This document shows, piece after piece, positions 9,632-18,685 of a DNA stretch of 64,000 nucleotides (position 1 is its first letter; each line of letters begins with the position of its first letter). The notes beneath the pieces were generated by a model. It saw nothing but the letters and a program-made list of their open reading frames with translations, ran no database searches and was not told the DNA's origin. Origin of the DNA: Streptomyces camponoticapitis (lineage in GTDB: Bacteria > Actinomycetota > Actinomycetes > Streptomycetales > Streptomycetaceae); assembly GCF_014646115.1 (NCBI RefSeq), contig NZ_BMMV01000035.1, positions 1-64,000 on the forward strand, read 5' to 3'. The translations under genes and the position numbers were made by a program.

Positions 9632-10378
9632 TCAGAGCATCATGCCTCCGCCGGCCTCCACACGCTGGCCGGTGATCCATCCTGTGCCCTGGGCGAGGAG
9701 GGCGGCCACCACCCCGCCGATGTCCTCCGGCTCCCCGGCCCGCCCCAGTGCGGTGATCCCGCTGAGGGCGGCGCGCCCCTCGGGGCTGCGCGCGAAGCCG
9801 CCGCCGAAGTCGGTCGCGGTGGCACCGGGGGCAACCACATTGACCGTTATGCCGCGCGGGCCGAGCTCCGCGGCAAGGTAGCGGGTGAGGGTCTCCACCG
9901 CCGATTTTGCCGAGGCGTACGCGGACATACCGGCGTTGGTGAACCGCGTCAGCGCCGAGGACACGTTCACGATCCGGCCACCGTCTGCCAGCAGAGGCTC
10001 CAGGCGCTGCGTGAGGAAGTACACGCCCTTGAAGTGGACGTTCACCAACAGGTCGAACTGCTCCTCGGACACCTGCGTGAAAGGCACCGGACTCCCGGAG
10101 CCGGCGTTGTTGACAAGGAAATCGAAGTCCGGGCGGCCGAACTCACCCTTCAGGACCTCGCGCACCTCGTCGGCGAAGGACGCGAAGGTTGAGACATCCG
10201 CGACGTCAAGGCGCAGCACATGCGCCTCCCGCCCAGGGAACGCACCGCACCGGCCACGGCCTCGGCCTCCTCCCGGTGGGCGCGGTAGGTGAGGATGATG
10301 TCGGTCCCGTCCTGGGCCAGCCTCAGTACGGTGGCCCGGCCCAGACCACGATTTCCGCCGAGTCACAAGTGCGATCAC
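9632..10378 (-). pseudogene. Short-chain dehydrogenase/reductase with two compensating frameshifts
   Basis: GTG start 10378 with GAAGGAGA 8 bases upstream. The frame of the start gives VIALVT, after which the cofactor motif GGNRGLGRATVLRLAQDG is readable only in another frame (about 10345-10220). The original frame then resumes at REAHVLRLDVADV and runs intact through NNAG, YASAK and the C-terminus. An extra C near 10345 and a missing C near 10222 (GGCGGG where GGCCGG is expected) would explain it. Either a recent pseudogene or sequence errors; one base corrected at each site restores a ~250-residue enzyme. Confidence 0.8.
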
Positions 10379-10441
10379 GAGCTGTGTCTCCTTCGCGGGA
10401 AAAATACGGTGGGTCGAGAAATTACGGGTGCGCTATGACGG

Positions 10442-11695
10442 TCAGTGGGTGGTGAGACCGCTGTCCGGACGCCGTGGGCGCACCAGCGTCCCCAGGACCA
10501 GCAGGCCGATCACCGGACCTCCGGTGATGACGGAGGCCATCGCGGCGGGCCCTGTGCCGAGGAAGCCGACCACCGGCGCCGTCACGGCAGCGATGCCGAA
10601 CTGGACGGCACCCAGCAGGGCTGCCGCCGTTCCCGCCATGTGGCCGTGCCGGGACAGGGCGAGTGCGGGCGCATTGGGCAGGACGAAGCCGATGGCGAAG
10701 AGCACCAGCCACAGGGGCCGCAGCACTCCCGGGAATCCGCCGACGCCGCTGACGCTGAGGACCAGCAGCAGCACGCCGCCCGCGGCGGCAAGACAGATCG
10801 CGGCAATCAGCACTACCCGGGGCGAGCGACGGCGCAGCAGCCGGACGTTCAACTGGGTAGCGAGTACCACCCTCACCGAACCGAGGCCGAAGACGGCCCC
10901 GAATTGCTGCTCTTTGAGTCCGAAGTGCTCCTGGAAGACGAAGGGAGATCCCGCGACGAAGGCGAAGATCGTACTCATGCCCAGCCCGGCGAGCAGGATC
11001 AGGCCGATGAAGACCCGGTCGCGCAGGAGTGTGCCGTAGTCCCGCATGGAACGGGCGAGGCCGCCGGAGCGGCGGCGCTCGACCGGCAGTGTCTCCGGCA
11101 GGGCGCGGGCCGTCACCACGAGCACCGCGGCGCTGACCACGGCGAGCAGGCCGAAGATCCCCCGCCAGTTGGACCAGGTCAGCACGGCGCCGCCGATCGT
11201 CGGGGCCAGGACGGGCGCGGTCCCGAGCACGAGCATGAGCCGGGAGAGGATCGTGGCCGCCGCCGTGCCCTCGTACAGGTCACGCACGATGGCCATGGTG
11301 ACCACCGTGGACGTGGCCGCGCCCAGGCCCTGGAGTACCCGCAGTACGTCGAGCACCGCAAAGCTGGGCGCGAACGCGCACAGCACCGAGGCGAGGATGT
11401 GCACGGCAACGCCGACCAGCAGCGGCACGCGCCGGCCTATCGCGTCGGACAGCGGCCCGAACACGAGCTGTCCCAGGGCCAGCCCGGCGAGCATCGCGGT
11501 CAGCGTCAGCTGGGCCGCGGCCGCGCCGGAGTGGAGATCTTCCGCGATGGACGGGAGGGCCGGCAGGTACATGTCCGTGGTGAGCGGGCCCACCGCGACG
11601 AGCGAGCCGAGCAGCAGCAGGGTCTTCCACCGTGAGGCTGGAGTCGTGGGTGGCCTCTGGACAGGTGAGTGATCGATGTCCATGCCCACGAGCAT
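10442..11695 (-). CDS. Bcr/CflA-type MFS drug efflux transporter
   Basis: About 417 residues with roughly 12 membrane segments. MFS motif A is seen as LVFGPLSDAIGRRVP in the loop after helix 2, TTDMYLPALPS in helix 1 (the usual Bcr/CflA signature) and RVLQGLGAA in helix 4. Expected to export drugs by proton antiport. The start is either ATG 11695 (GGTGGAG 6 bases upstream, preferred) or ATG 11683. A MarR-like gene, now damaged, lies divergently beside it and was probably its repressor. Confidence 0.88.
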   Translation of the reverse strand: MLVGMDIDHSPVQRPPTTPASRWKTLLLLGSLVAVGPLTTDMYLPALPSIAEDLHSGAAAAQLTLTAMLAGLALGQLVFGPLSDAIGRRVPLLVGVAVHILASVLCAFAPSFAVLDVLRVLQGLGAATSTVVTMAIVRDLYEGTAAATILSRLMLVLGTAPVLAPTIGGAVLTWSNWRGIFGLLAVVSAAVLVVTARALPETLPVERRRSGGLARSMRDYGTLLRDRVFIGLILLAGLGMSTIFAFVAGSPFVFQEHFGLKEQQFGAVFGLGSVRVVLATQLNVRLLRRRSPRVVLIAAICLAAAGGVLLLVLSVSGVGGFPGVLRPLWLVLFAIGFVLPNAPALALSRHGHMAGTAAALLGAVQFGIAAVTAPVVGFLGTGPAAMASVITGGPVIGLLVLGTLVRPRRPDSGLTTH

Positions 11696-11882
11696 CGGGC
11701 GCTCCACCACCCACGACGGGCACGAGAAGGCGCCTGCGGCGGAAACCTGCGGATGTCGGTCCGCTGCCGCGGATTTCCCGCGAGCTGACGCGGGTGGACG
11801 ACGAGATTCCGGCACCGCGCAAGCCGACGAGGCTCAGAACCATCGGCACAGGGTGTGTGCGTGCCAGGTGATCCAGGGATCC

Positions 11883-12227
11883 ATGGTCCAGGAAAAGCCC
11901 GCCGCCGCTGATCCCGCCCGACAGGGCGTGCTGCCGCTCCTGGAGCACCTGACCCGGCTGGGCAAGCGTGTCTACATCAGCGAGGTGGCGCCGGGTGGTC
12001 TTCGCGGTCTGATCGTGCGACGGCGCGACCCCGCCGACCGACGGCGCCACATCGTCGAGCTCTCGGCCTCCGGCAAGGAGGAGGTCGTCCTGTCCGACGA
12101 GCGAGCGGTCGTCGTCGAGGACCGGACCTTCGCCGCCCTGGACGCCGACGAGCGGACCACTCTCTACGAACTGCTGCAACGCGCGGTCGGTACGGCGGCG
12201 CTCAACTGCGAGGCCGCGATCGCTTGA
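11883..12227 (+). pseudogene. MarR-family regulator lacking its DNA-binding core
   Basis: 114 residues. The first dimerisation helix (VLPLLEHLTRLGKRVY) runs almost directly into the MarR wing and C-terminal helices (IVRRRDPADRRRHIVELSASG). About 50 residues carrying the helix-turn-helix and recognition helix are missing, apparently by an in-frame deletion. It should dimerise but not bind DNA. The start is uncertain; ATG 11883 has AGGGAT upstream. It is divergent from the efflux pump gene. Confidence 0.7.
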
Positions 12228-12918
12228 AGCCCACGAGTCTTCTCCTGGGCTTCGACAATCCAAGGCTCCAACGGGTCCTCTCGTAGGACTCGCTCGAAGT
12301 GATCGCGCGCCATGTCCGGGTCCCCAAATAGGGGCGGCTGCGATCCCAGTGTCGAAGCTGTCCCAGAGGGATCCCCGCCGCACCGGCCTGGACGTCAGGT
12401 AATGGGCGACGTACGGCAGATCCGGGCTTCTTCCTCACCGCGGACACGTTCGCAGCCGCATGCCGGCTGCGGTCGAGCGCCGGCGGCGTGAACCGGTCCT
12501 CGGCACGGAACAGTTCGGAGCCCGCGCAGACTGCGTCCACGTGGAAGGCCTGGTCCGCCGATCAAACCCGGCCGCGACCGTCTGATGATCTGTTCCCCGC
12601 ACGGGCGGGATGGTCGCAATACCGACCCACGATGGCTTCGACCTTGCGCTCACTGCGCGTGCGTTGATGGGTCCCAGGGCGTCCTGGACCTCAAGGAGTG
12701 GCCCGGAGCTCCCCGTGCCCGCGATCGAGCTTCACCAGGAAGCTGTGCGCGACGCGACTACGGGACTGCGGTCTACGAAGTGCTTCTTCGCAACGCGTCA
12801 GACCGTGCGGGCATGGCTGGTCCGACAGGCTTACATCTGTGAACGCGTGAAAACGGCTCTCCGCCCCCACGAAAGGAGTGGAACCGTCTGCGCTCCAGAT
12901 GGTCAGACGACTGGACCG
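12228..12918 (-). other. Gene-poor stretch with degraded coding remnant
   Basis: No intact gene seen. On the minus strand about 12230-12440 can be read in shifting frames as a protein-like tract (LWDSFDTGIAAAPIWG, then DMARDHFERVLREDP, then PWIVEAQEKT), suggesting a decayed tetratricopeptide-like or unknown gene. 12600-12918 shows nothing I can name. Confidence 0.35.
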
Positions 12919-13569
12919 CTACCCCTGGTCCACGTAAGGGGTCAGCACCCGGCCCACCTGCTCGGCCAACGCCCGTGCACGCCAGACATCAAACTCTCCT
13001 GTGGAGTTGACCAGCGTCGGCACCAGAAACCCGGGGCTGAGGACCTGCACCGGTCCGTGAGGCGTCATCGCCACCAAGAGCCCGTCGGCGACCGGGGAGC
13101 CGTGCACCACGATCAGAGGACGTACAACCGCCGGGTGCAAACCGGCCACTGCGGCAACCGCCTGCGCGTACGAGGCGACCTTCTCTACCTGAATGTGGCG
13201 GTCTTCCGGCCCGCAGCACACCCGCTCGTACACGAGCCCTGTGGTCCAGGTGCGGCGCCACGCCTTCGTGTCCAGCACGACCACCGCCGTCCCGCACGGG
13301 CTTATGAGGACGTGGTCCAGGTTGAACCGGCGCCCCCACAACATCAGGTCGTGCCACACCACCCACCCCTGGGCCTGGAGCCCGACAAGTAATCCGGCGG
13401 TCCGCTCCTCCCCCGCGGCACCGTGCGACCACAACGCCGCCCTCGCGTCCGCATGCCGCGTCGCACGCCCTCCGATTCCTATCCAACCCAAGACACGCCG
13501 CCACCAGCCCTTCCGGGCCGCCGCCCGCAGTGCCTCGGCGCGCGCCGAAGCCGAATTCCCCGCACTCAT
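12919..13569 (-). CDS. NERD-domain (nuclease-related) protein
   Basis: 216 residues. The NERD fold covers about 45-160: a helix with AAGEERTAGLL, then VVWHDLMLWGRRFNLDHVLI and VVVLDTKAWRR, giving the conserved Asp and the Asp-x-Lys of a restriction-like active site. The C-terminal half resembles other actinobacterial NERD proteins. Expected to act on nucleic acid; substrate unknown. Start ATG 13569 has AAGGAGA 8 bases upstream. It stands alone; the stretch upstream carries two palindromes. Confidence 0.85.
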   Translation of the reverse strand: MSAGNSASARAEALRAAARKGWWRRVLGWIGIGGRATRHADARAALWSHGAAGEERTAGLLVGLQAQGWVVWHDLMLWGRRFNLDHVLISPCGTAVVVLDTKAWRRTWTTGLVYERVCCGPEDRHIQVEKVASYAQAVAAVAGLHPAVVRPLIVVHGSPVADGLLVAMTPHGPVQVLSPGFLVPTLVNSTGEFDVWRARALAEQVGRVLTPYVDQG

Positions 13570-14004
13570 CGAGTGTTCTCCTTGCCGTAGTGACGAACCT
13601 CGCCGCAGCGACCACCTTGGTCGAGGACCACAATCAGACGCTTCGTAGGCGAAATGCGGCGCAGCGCCGTGCTGTTGCAGTGACACTCCACGGTGTCACG
13701 CGATCACTGCCCCCGCTATGGCGCCATAGTTCACGGCGCGCCACCCGATGCTGATCTGTTGATGTCGTCGCGCGGCAGGAGGAGCGCGAATTACCTCGCG
13801 GGCCGTGGGCGGGGGGTGACACGGCGTCCCGCCGTGGCGCTCACCCTCGCGCGGGGAGGTCTGCCAGCTGCGGCCCGGTGGTTCGGTCCGGTTGAGGGTT
13901 CCGCCGATGGTGGTGGTGTGGGGCGAAATACAGTCAGAGCAATTCTGTTTGTGATCCCCTGCCGCGGCAGGAAGCCCGCGCTGACCAGCTGCACGGGCGG
14001 GCAC
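13570..14004. other. Intergenic stretch with two palindromes
   Basis: No gene seen. It holds TGACAC-tccacg-GTGTCA (13681-13698) and the perfect 14-base palindrome CTATGGCGCCATAG (13716-13729), both upstream of the NERD gene and possible operator sites. Confidence 0.5.
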
Positions 14005-14900
14005 CTAGGGCGTGTCCGCAAAGTCGGTCGGTCGTTGGTCCGTTCGTGGTGCGACGTCATGAACTGACTGATCAGGCTTGGGATGTCATCGGGCCGTTGC
14101 TGGCCCCGCCTCGGATGGGTCGTCCGGTGCGGGACCGGCGGCAGGTCCTCAACGGCATCCTGTGGAAGCTGTCCACGGGGGCGGCCTGGCGGGACCTGCC
14201 CGAACGGTACGGGCCGTGGAAGACCGTCTACGAACGGTTCCGCCGCTGGTCGGCCGACGGAACCTGGGACCGGCTCCTGGCCCACGTCCAGCAGCACTCG
14301 GATGCGATCGGCGAAGTCGACTGGTCGGTCGTCTGCGTCGACTCGACGATCGTGCGCGCCCACCAGCACGCCGCCGGAGCCCGAAAAGGGGGCCCTGGAC
14401 CGGTGAAGCACTCGGCCGGTCCCGCGGCGGGCTGAGCACGAAGATCCACCTCGCCTGCGACGGCCGCGGCCTTCCCCTCGCGTTCACGCTCACCGGCGGG
14501 AACGTCAACGACTGCACACAGTTCGAGCCGGTCATGGCCCGCATCGCCATCAAGCGGGCCGGGCCCGGCCGGCCCCGCACACGACCGCTGCGGGTGCTCG
14601 GCGACAAGGGCTACTCATCCCGCAAGATCCGCTCCTACCTGCGTAGACGCGGTATCGCCTGCACCATCCCCGAACGCGTCGACCAGATCAGCGGACGCCT
14701 GCGACGAGGCGAGAGCCTGTGCCGTCTCGACCGTAAGGTCTACCGGCGCCGCAACGTCGTCGAACGCTGCTTCAACAAACTCAAGCAGAACAAGGCCCTC
14801 GCCACCCGCTACGACAAACGAGCTCGCCACTACAAAGCCCTGGTCACCCTCGCCTGCCTGCGACTATGGCTCCCCAACTGACATTGCGGACACCCCCTAG
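14005..14900 (+). mobile_element. Complete IS5-family insertion sequence (896 bp)
   Basis: Bordered by CTAG at 14005-14008 and 14897-14900. The terminal inverted repeats CTAGGGCGTGTCCGCAAAGT and, inverted on the right, CTAGGGGGTGTCCGCAATGT match at 18 of 20 positions. It encodes a DDE transposase in two overlapping frames. The left end of a second copy begins the window. Confidence 0.92.
14046..14881 (+). CDS. IS5-family transposase, two frames joined by -1 slippage
   Basis: The first frame starts at GTG 14046 (VRRHELTDQAWDVI) and carries the DUF4096-type N-terminal domain, GPWKTVYERFRRW and the first catalytic Asp (VCVDSTIVRAH); it stops at 14435. The second frame, entered by -1 shift, supplies GRSRGGLSTKIHLACDG, the second Asp (VLGDKGYSS) and the Glu region (ERCFNKLKQ). 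The junction A-AAA-GGG at 14384-14390 is in the right phase for a programmed -1 slip. This gives a fused protein of about 278 residues that should be functional. Confidence 0.88.
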
Positions 14901-14956
14901 CACACTGACCGCGCTGGCCGACGCGACGGACACCCTGGCCGGCGGGCACGTTTGAG

Positions 14957-15036
14957 TTCGACTTTCCGAGCCTCCGAGACCCGGCTCGGGAAGTCGAATA
15001 CGGTCATGGCCGTGGCACGGGCCACGGCCATGACCG
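14957..15036. terminator. Two tandem long hairpins downstream of the IS
   Basis: The first is TTCGACTTTCCGAGC (14957-14971) pairing with GCTCGGGAAGTCGAA (14984-14998), one imperfect pair. The second is CGGTCATGGCCGTGGC (15001-15016) pairing perfectly with 15021-15036 (16 bp, 4-base loop). They lie between the transposase and the end of the SnoaL-like gene and could terminate from both sides. Confidence 0.6.
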
Positions 15037-15149
15037 CGTGCAGGTGCATCTCGCGCGGTGGCCGGAGCCCCCGGGAACCTGCGGGCCCGCGCGAATGTGC
15101 GCGGCGCGCGAACGGTCTGAGAGATGCTGACGGAAGGTCGACCTGGAGG

Positions 15150-15542
15150 TCAGCCGACCAGCTGTCGCTGCACTGCCTGGGCGTCGATCAGGTAGTTCAT
15201 CTCGTAGAAGCGCCCGTCACGGACCTTGTGGAAGGCGTATTCGCCGTACTCGACCGTGGCGCCGGTGGGGGTCAGACCGAACCACTCCTTCGCGGGCGTC
15301 CCCTTGTTGAACAGACGGGCCGCCACACGGTCGCCCTCGACGGCGAGGTCCTGGACCCGCCAGGTGAAGTCCGGCACCGCGTCGCCGTGCCCCTCCAACT
15401 CGGCGATGACGTCGTCCCGCGTGACCGGCCGGCCGTTCATGACGAGTTCGTCGTGAATGAATTCCGTCATGCGGTGGAACTCGTGGGCGTTGAGGGCGTC
15501 GATGTAGCGCTGGAAAAACTCGCGCAGGTCGGTGTCGGACAT
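15150..15542 (-). CDS. SnoaL-like (NTF2-fold) protein
   Basis: 130 residues, typical for the SnoaL/ester-cyclase-like family. Seen: LREFFQRYIDALNAHEFHRMTEFIHDELVMNG at the N-terminus, the EYGEYAFHKVRDGRFYEM strand pair, and the C-terminal VQRQL helix. Many relatives are polyketide cyclases or isomerases, but others have no known substrate. It is followed 60 bases downstream by nothing on its own strand; the SDR gene is immediately upstream and the two probably form one unit under the TetR regulator. Confidence 0.82.
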   Translation of the reverse strand: MSDTDLREFFQRYIDALNAHEFHRMTEFIHDELVMNGRPVTRDDVIAELEGHGDAVPDFTWRVQDLAVEGDRVAARLFNKGTPAKEWFGLTPTGATVEYGEYAFHKVRDGRFYEMNYLIDAQAVQRQLVG

Positions 15543-15602
15543 GATGGCCTTTCTGTGCGCTCTGGATTCCGGGTTGTGTCATTCGGTTCGCGTACGCCGA
15601 TG

Positions 15603-16349
15603 TCAGATCTGGTTCTCGCCTCCGTCGACGTACAGGTTGGCGCCGAGGATGAAGCTGCTCCGCCCGGAGGCGAGGAAGGCCACCGCGTCGGCGACCTCGT
15701 CGGGGCGCCCGATCCGGCCCAGCGGGACACCGGCGACGAACTGGGCCTTGGTGACGGGCGCGGCTCCCTGGGCCACGGCGTCGACCGCGGGAGTGTCGAT
15801 GGCGCCCGGGGAGATCACGTTGACCCGGATGCCGCGATCCTTCAGCTCGTTCGCCCAGGTACGGGCGAAGGACCGTACGGCCGCCTTGGAGGCCGCGTAC
15901 GTGCCGAACGCCGTGACACCGTCGTCGGCGCGCACCGAGGAGTTGAGGATCACCGAAGCGCCGCGGTTGAGCAGCGGCAGCGCCTTGTGCACCGTGAACA
16001 GCGTGCCCCGTACGTTGACGCCGAAGGTCTCGTCGAAGTGGTCCTCGGTGACTTGCTCCAGTGTCGCGAACGACCCGGTTCCCGCGTTGGCGAACACGAT
16101 GTCCAGGCCGCGGCCCCGGGCGCGGACCGTGTCGTAGAGCCGGTCCAGGTCGGCCAGGCTGGAGATGTCGCCCACCACAGCGGTGGCCGCTGCCGGGCCG
16201 ATGGTCTCGACGGCCGCGTCCAGCAGGGTCTTGCGCCGACCGGTGATGAACACGTGCGCGCCCTCGGCCGCCAGTCGAACGGCGGCGGCCAGACCTATCC
16301 CGCTGCTGCCGCCGGTGACGACGGCGGTCTTGCCTTCGAGCTCCCCCAT
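15603..16349 (-). CDS. Short-chain dehydrogenase/reductase
   Basis: 248 residues, a complete classical SDR: TGGSSGIGLAAA, FANAG (a variant of NNAG), catalytic Ser in NSSVR, YAASK and the C-terminal LYVDGG signature. Start ATG 16349 has GTGGAGG upstream. NAD(P)-dependent oxidoreductase of unknown substrate. Divergent from a TetR gene, with two matching palindromes between them that are probably its operators. Confidence 0.92.
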   Translation of the reverse strand: MGELEGKTAVVTGGSSGIGLAAAVRLAAEGAHVFITGRRKTLLDAAVETIGPAAATAVVGDISSLADLDRLYDTVRARGRGLDIVFANAGTGSFATLEQVTEDHFDETFGVNVRGTLFTVHKALPLLNRGASVILNSSVRADDGVTAFGTYAASKAAVRSFARTWANELKDRGIRVNVISPGAIDTPAVDAVAQGAAPVTKAQFVAGVPLGRIGRPDEVADAVAFLASGRSSFILGANLYVDGGENQI

Positions 16350-16371
16350 GATCAAGGCCTCCACAGATTCG

Positions 16372-16423
16372 GTACCGATCGGTACTGAAGGAGACCGTAG
16401 CATCTTTCGCACCGACCGGTACA
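16372..16423. promoter_or_regulatory. Paired TetR operator candidates
   Basis: A perfect palindrome GTACCGATCGGTAC at 16372-16385 and a near copy, CACCGACCGGTACA, at 16410-16423, 38 bases apart in the divergent SDR/TetR intergenic region. The TetR protein should bind here and repress both directions. Confidence 0.75.
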
Positions 16424-16443
16424 GAAGGAGTACGATCGACGGC

Positions 16444-17076
16444 ATGGAGACGGGACAGAAGGCGCCGATCGGCCGGCCGAGGGGATTCGACACCGAGCAG
16501 GCCCTCGAACGAGCCATGCGGGTCTTCTGGGAGCAGGGCTACGAAGGCGCCAGCCTCACCGACCTGACCGGCGCCATGGGTATCAACCGCACCAGCATGT
16601 ACGCGGCGTTCGGCAACAAGGAGGACTTGTTCCGAAAGTGCCTGGAGCGCTACACGGAGGGCCCCGCCTCATACGGTGCCCGTGCCCTGCGGGAACCGAC
16701 CGCCCGTCAGGTGGCCACCGCGGTGCTCAACGGCGCAGTCCGGGCCACCACCGGCAGCGACAGCCCCGCCGGGTGCCTCGGCATCCAGGGATCCCTCGCC
16801 GCCGGAGAGCCGGGAAGCAACGCCCGCGACGCACTCATCGCCTGGCGCGAGGAGCACGTATCACTCCTCCGCGACCGATTCCAGCAGGCCGTCGACGAAG
16901 GCGACCTGCCTCCCGACGCCGATCCCAACCTGCTCGCCCGTCACCTCATGACCATGGCGAACGGCATCGCCGTCCAGGCCGCCGGCGGCATCACCCGCGA
17001 CGTCCTCCTGCAGGTGGCCGACATGACCATGCGAAGCTGGCCGCCCGCCACGGGCCCGGCTCAGCCGGACGCCTGA
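16444..17076 (+). CDS. TetR-family repressor
   Basis: 210 residues. The N-terminal HTH (about 12-60) reads ALERAMRVFWEQGYEGASLTD then LTGAMGINRTSMYAAFGNKEDLF, typical of the TetR subgroup controlling oxidoreductases. The C-terminal domain has the TetR_C pattern with GCLGIQGS and ends in a helical dimer interface. Start ATG 16444; AAGGAG lies 13 bases upstream. Divergent from the SDR/SnoaL pair, with two palindromes between. Confidence 0.92.
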   Translation: METGQKAPIGRPRGFDTEQALERAMRVFWEQGYEGASLTDLTGAMGINRTSMYAAFGNKEDLFRKCLERYTEGPASYGARALREPTARQVATAVLNGAVRATTGSDSPAGCLGIQGSLAAGEPGSNARDALIAWREEHVSLLRDRFQQAVDEGDLPPDADPNLLARHLMTMANGIAVQAAGGITRDVLLQVADMTMRSWPPATGPAQPDA

Positions 17077-17233
17077 GCCGGCACTGTCCGCTCTGTCCGA
17101 AGAGGCGGACGGCCTTCGCCGGGTGCTCAGCACGTGCCCGAATGCCAACAAGGCTCCGGCCGGACGGCCGCCCGAGGTCCGCATCGGTGAAGGTCTTGGT
17201 CCAGCCGCCGGAGGACTCGCTGGGACGGGACAG

Positions 17234-17644
17234 CTACCGATCGACGTCGACGGGAACACCACGCGTCTGCAGCCGGTCCTTCAGGAACTCCATCTCCGAC
17301 AACGTCCCTTCCAGGCCATCGTGGCTCAGTTCCCCGACCAGTTCACGAGCCCGCGACAACGAGGCCGCTGAGACCTCCCGAAAAACCCTCAAAGCTGGGA
17401 CAAGACTGGGAACCGGACCGGCCAACCGCAGCCTGACGGAACCGTGCGCTGCGAGCAGAGCCCCCCGGACGTCATCAGGCGCTGGTCCCGGACCAGCGTG
17501 TTCGCACAGGTGGATGCCACAGGACCCGCAGGAGAACTCCGAGTCCCACCACAACTCATCGCGAAGGACGAACTGGCTCACCTGCCGCACCGCCACGCTG
17601 CCGCACTCGCAACACGATGCGATCCTCGCGGTCTGACCAGTCAC
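17234..17644 (-). CDS. Conserved actinobacterial Cys-motif protein of unknown function
   Basis: 136 residues. GTG start at 17644 overlaps the stop of the upstream gene by 4 bases, so the two are translationally coupled. Seen: CCECG near the N-terminus and FSCGSCGIHLC, two Cys pairs that could bind zinc. LRLAGPVPSLVPALRVFREV and the helical C-terminus ending RGVPVDV follow. I recall this as the regular partner of the protein encoded just upstream in many Streptomyces, with no function known to me. Confidence 0.7.
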   Translation of the reverse strand: MTGQTARIASCCECGSVAVRQVSQFVLRDELWWDSEFSCGSCGIHLCEHAGPGPAPDDVRGALLAAHGSVRLRLAGPVPSLVPALRVFREVSAASLSRARELVGELSHDGLEGTLSEMEFLKDRLQTRGVPVDVDR

Positions 17645-18009
17645 CCGGGCTCCCCGACATTCCACCCCCGCGGCAGGTCCTCGCCGCAGAAGACGCATAC
17701 GAAGTCCTCCTCCCGCACGATGCTGGGCTCCCGGCAGGACCGGCATCGGCGAAAGACCACCTCGTGCGTGAACCCGGACGGCCGACGGATCCCGATCCGA
17801 TCCAGAGCCTCGGCCACGGCCGGCCATGAGCCGATGTCCGGGCAGTAGCCGGTCGACTGGTTGCTGACCTCCCCGACCACCCACTGCCCGGACTCCTCAC
17901 GGAAGCTCATGCGGATACTCCGACCATCACCACCCGCCCGGACGAGCGCCTTCGGCCCAGCCGGACCCACATACCGATACCTCTGCCCCCGCGTCTCCAC
18001 GCACACCAA
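17641..18009 (-). CDS. Conserved actinobacterial zinc-ribbon-like protein, probably internally deleted
   Basis: 122 residues. N-terminus RGQRYRYVGP, then VVGEVSNQSTGYCPDIGSWPAV and FTHEVVFRRCRSC, ending with two Cys pairs (CRSC and CVFC). Relatives as I remember them carry about 60 more residues between the two parts, including a conserved region rich in Ala/Arg/Ser-Glu-His, which is absent here. Start is TTG 18009 or GTG 18006. It is coupled to the next gene by a GTGA overlap. Confidence 0.65.
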   Translation of the reverse strand: MVCVETRGQRYRYVGPAGPKALVRAGGDGRSIRMSFREESGQWVVGEVSNQSTGYCPDIGSWPAVAEALDRIGIRRPSGFTHEVVFRRCRSCREPSIVREEDFVCVFCGEDLPRGWNVGEPG

Positions 18010-18090
18010 CCTACTGACTCACGCGGCCAGGACCTGGGGAACTACGGGCTCGGGTAAAGATCGCGATCGCAGACAGGACGAGGCCGCACA

Positions 18091-18564
18091 TCAGCGGCCT
18101 GGAGCGGTGGGCGCCTGACTGTCAGAGAGCGGGAGCCGGGCGGTGATGCGTTTGCCGACAGGTTCCTGGTCGATGTTCAGGCTCTGGCAAAGGGCGCGGA
18201 CGATCTCCATGCCGTGCTGGCCGATCCGTGTGGGGTCGGTCTCCAAGACGGCGGGCAGGGCGGGGTCGCTGTCCCATACGGTGATCATCAGCATGTCTCC
18301 GGCCACGCGCAGGTCGAGTAGGCAGGGGCCGGGCGCGTACTTGCATACGTTGGTGACCAGTTCACTGACCACCAGTTGAGCGGTGCCGATCGCCGGGGCG
18401 GATACGAGAATTCCCTGTGCGGCCTGTACGCGGGTCAGGAACTCGCGGGTGAATTGGCGGGCTTCGGGGATGGACTGGGGCTCTCCGTCGTAAACGGCAC
18501 TCGCCGATGCGAACGTGCGGGCGAGGCCTGGCTGTTCCTCACCGTCCGATGCCGTCAGATCCAC
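18091..18564 (-). CDS. RsbW-like ATP-binding anti-sigma-type kinase
   Basis: 157 residues, GTG start. A HATPase_c_2 fold: N-box LVVSELVTNVCKYAPG, then WDSDPALP (G1 box-like) and GQHGMEIVRAL (G2 box). Typical of Streptomyces regulators that bind or phosphorylate anti-sigma-antagonists. It lies 121 bases downstream of the rsb operon on the same strand and may be its last member. The N-terminal ~35 residues look disordered. Confidence 0.87.
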   Translation of the reverse strand: MDLTASDGEEQPGLARTFASASAVYDGEPQSIPEARQFTREFLTRVQAAQGILVSAPAIGTAQLVVSELVTNVCKYAPGPCLLDLRVAGDMLMITVWDSDPALPAVLETDPTRIGQHGMEIVRALCQSLNIDQEPVGKRITARLPLSDSQAPTAPGR

Positions 18565-18685
18565 GGACTCGTTCTCACAATGTGCCTCCGAGACAAAGCG
18601 ACCCGCAGTCGGACGAGGGTCATCGCCCCTCTTGTGCCCCGCAGCACGCCCGGACCCTCGACAACGCGGTCCGTGTTACGTCGCG

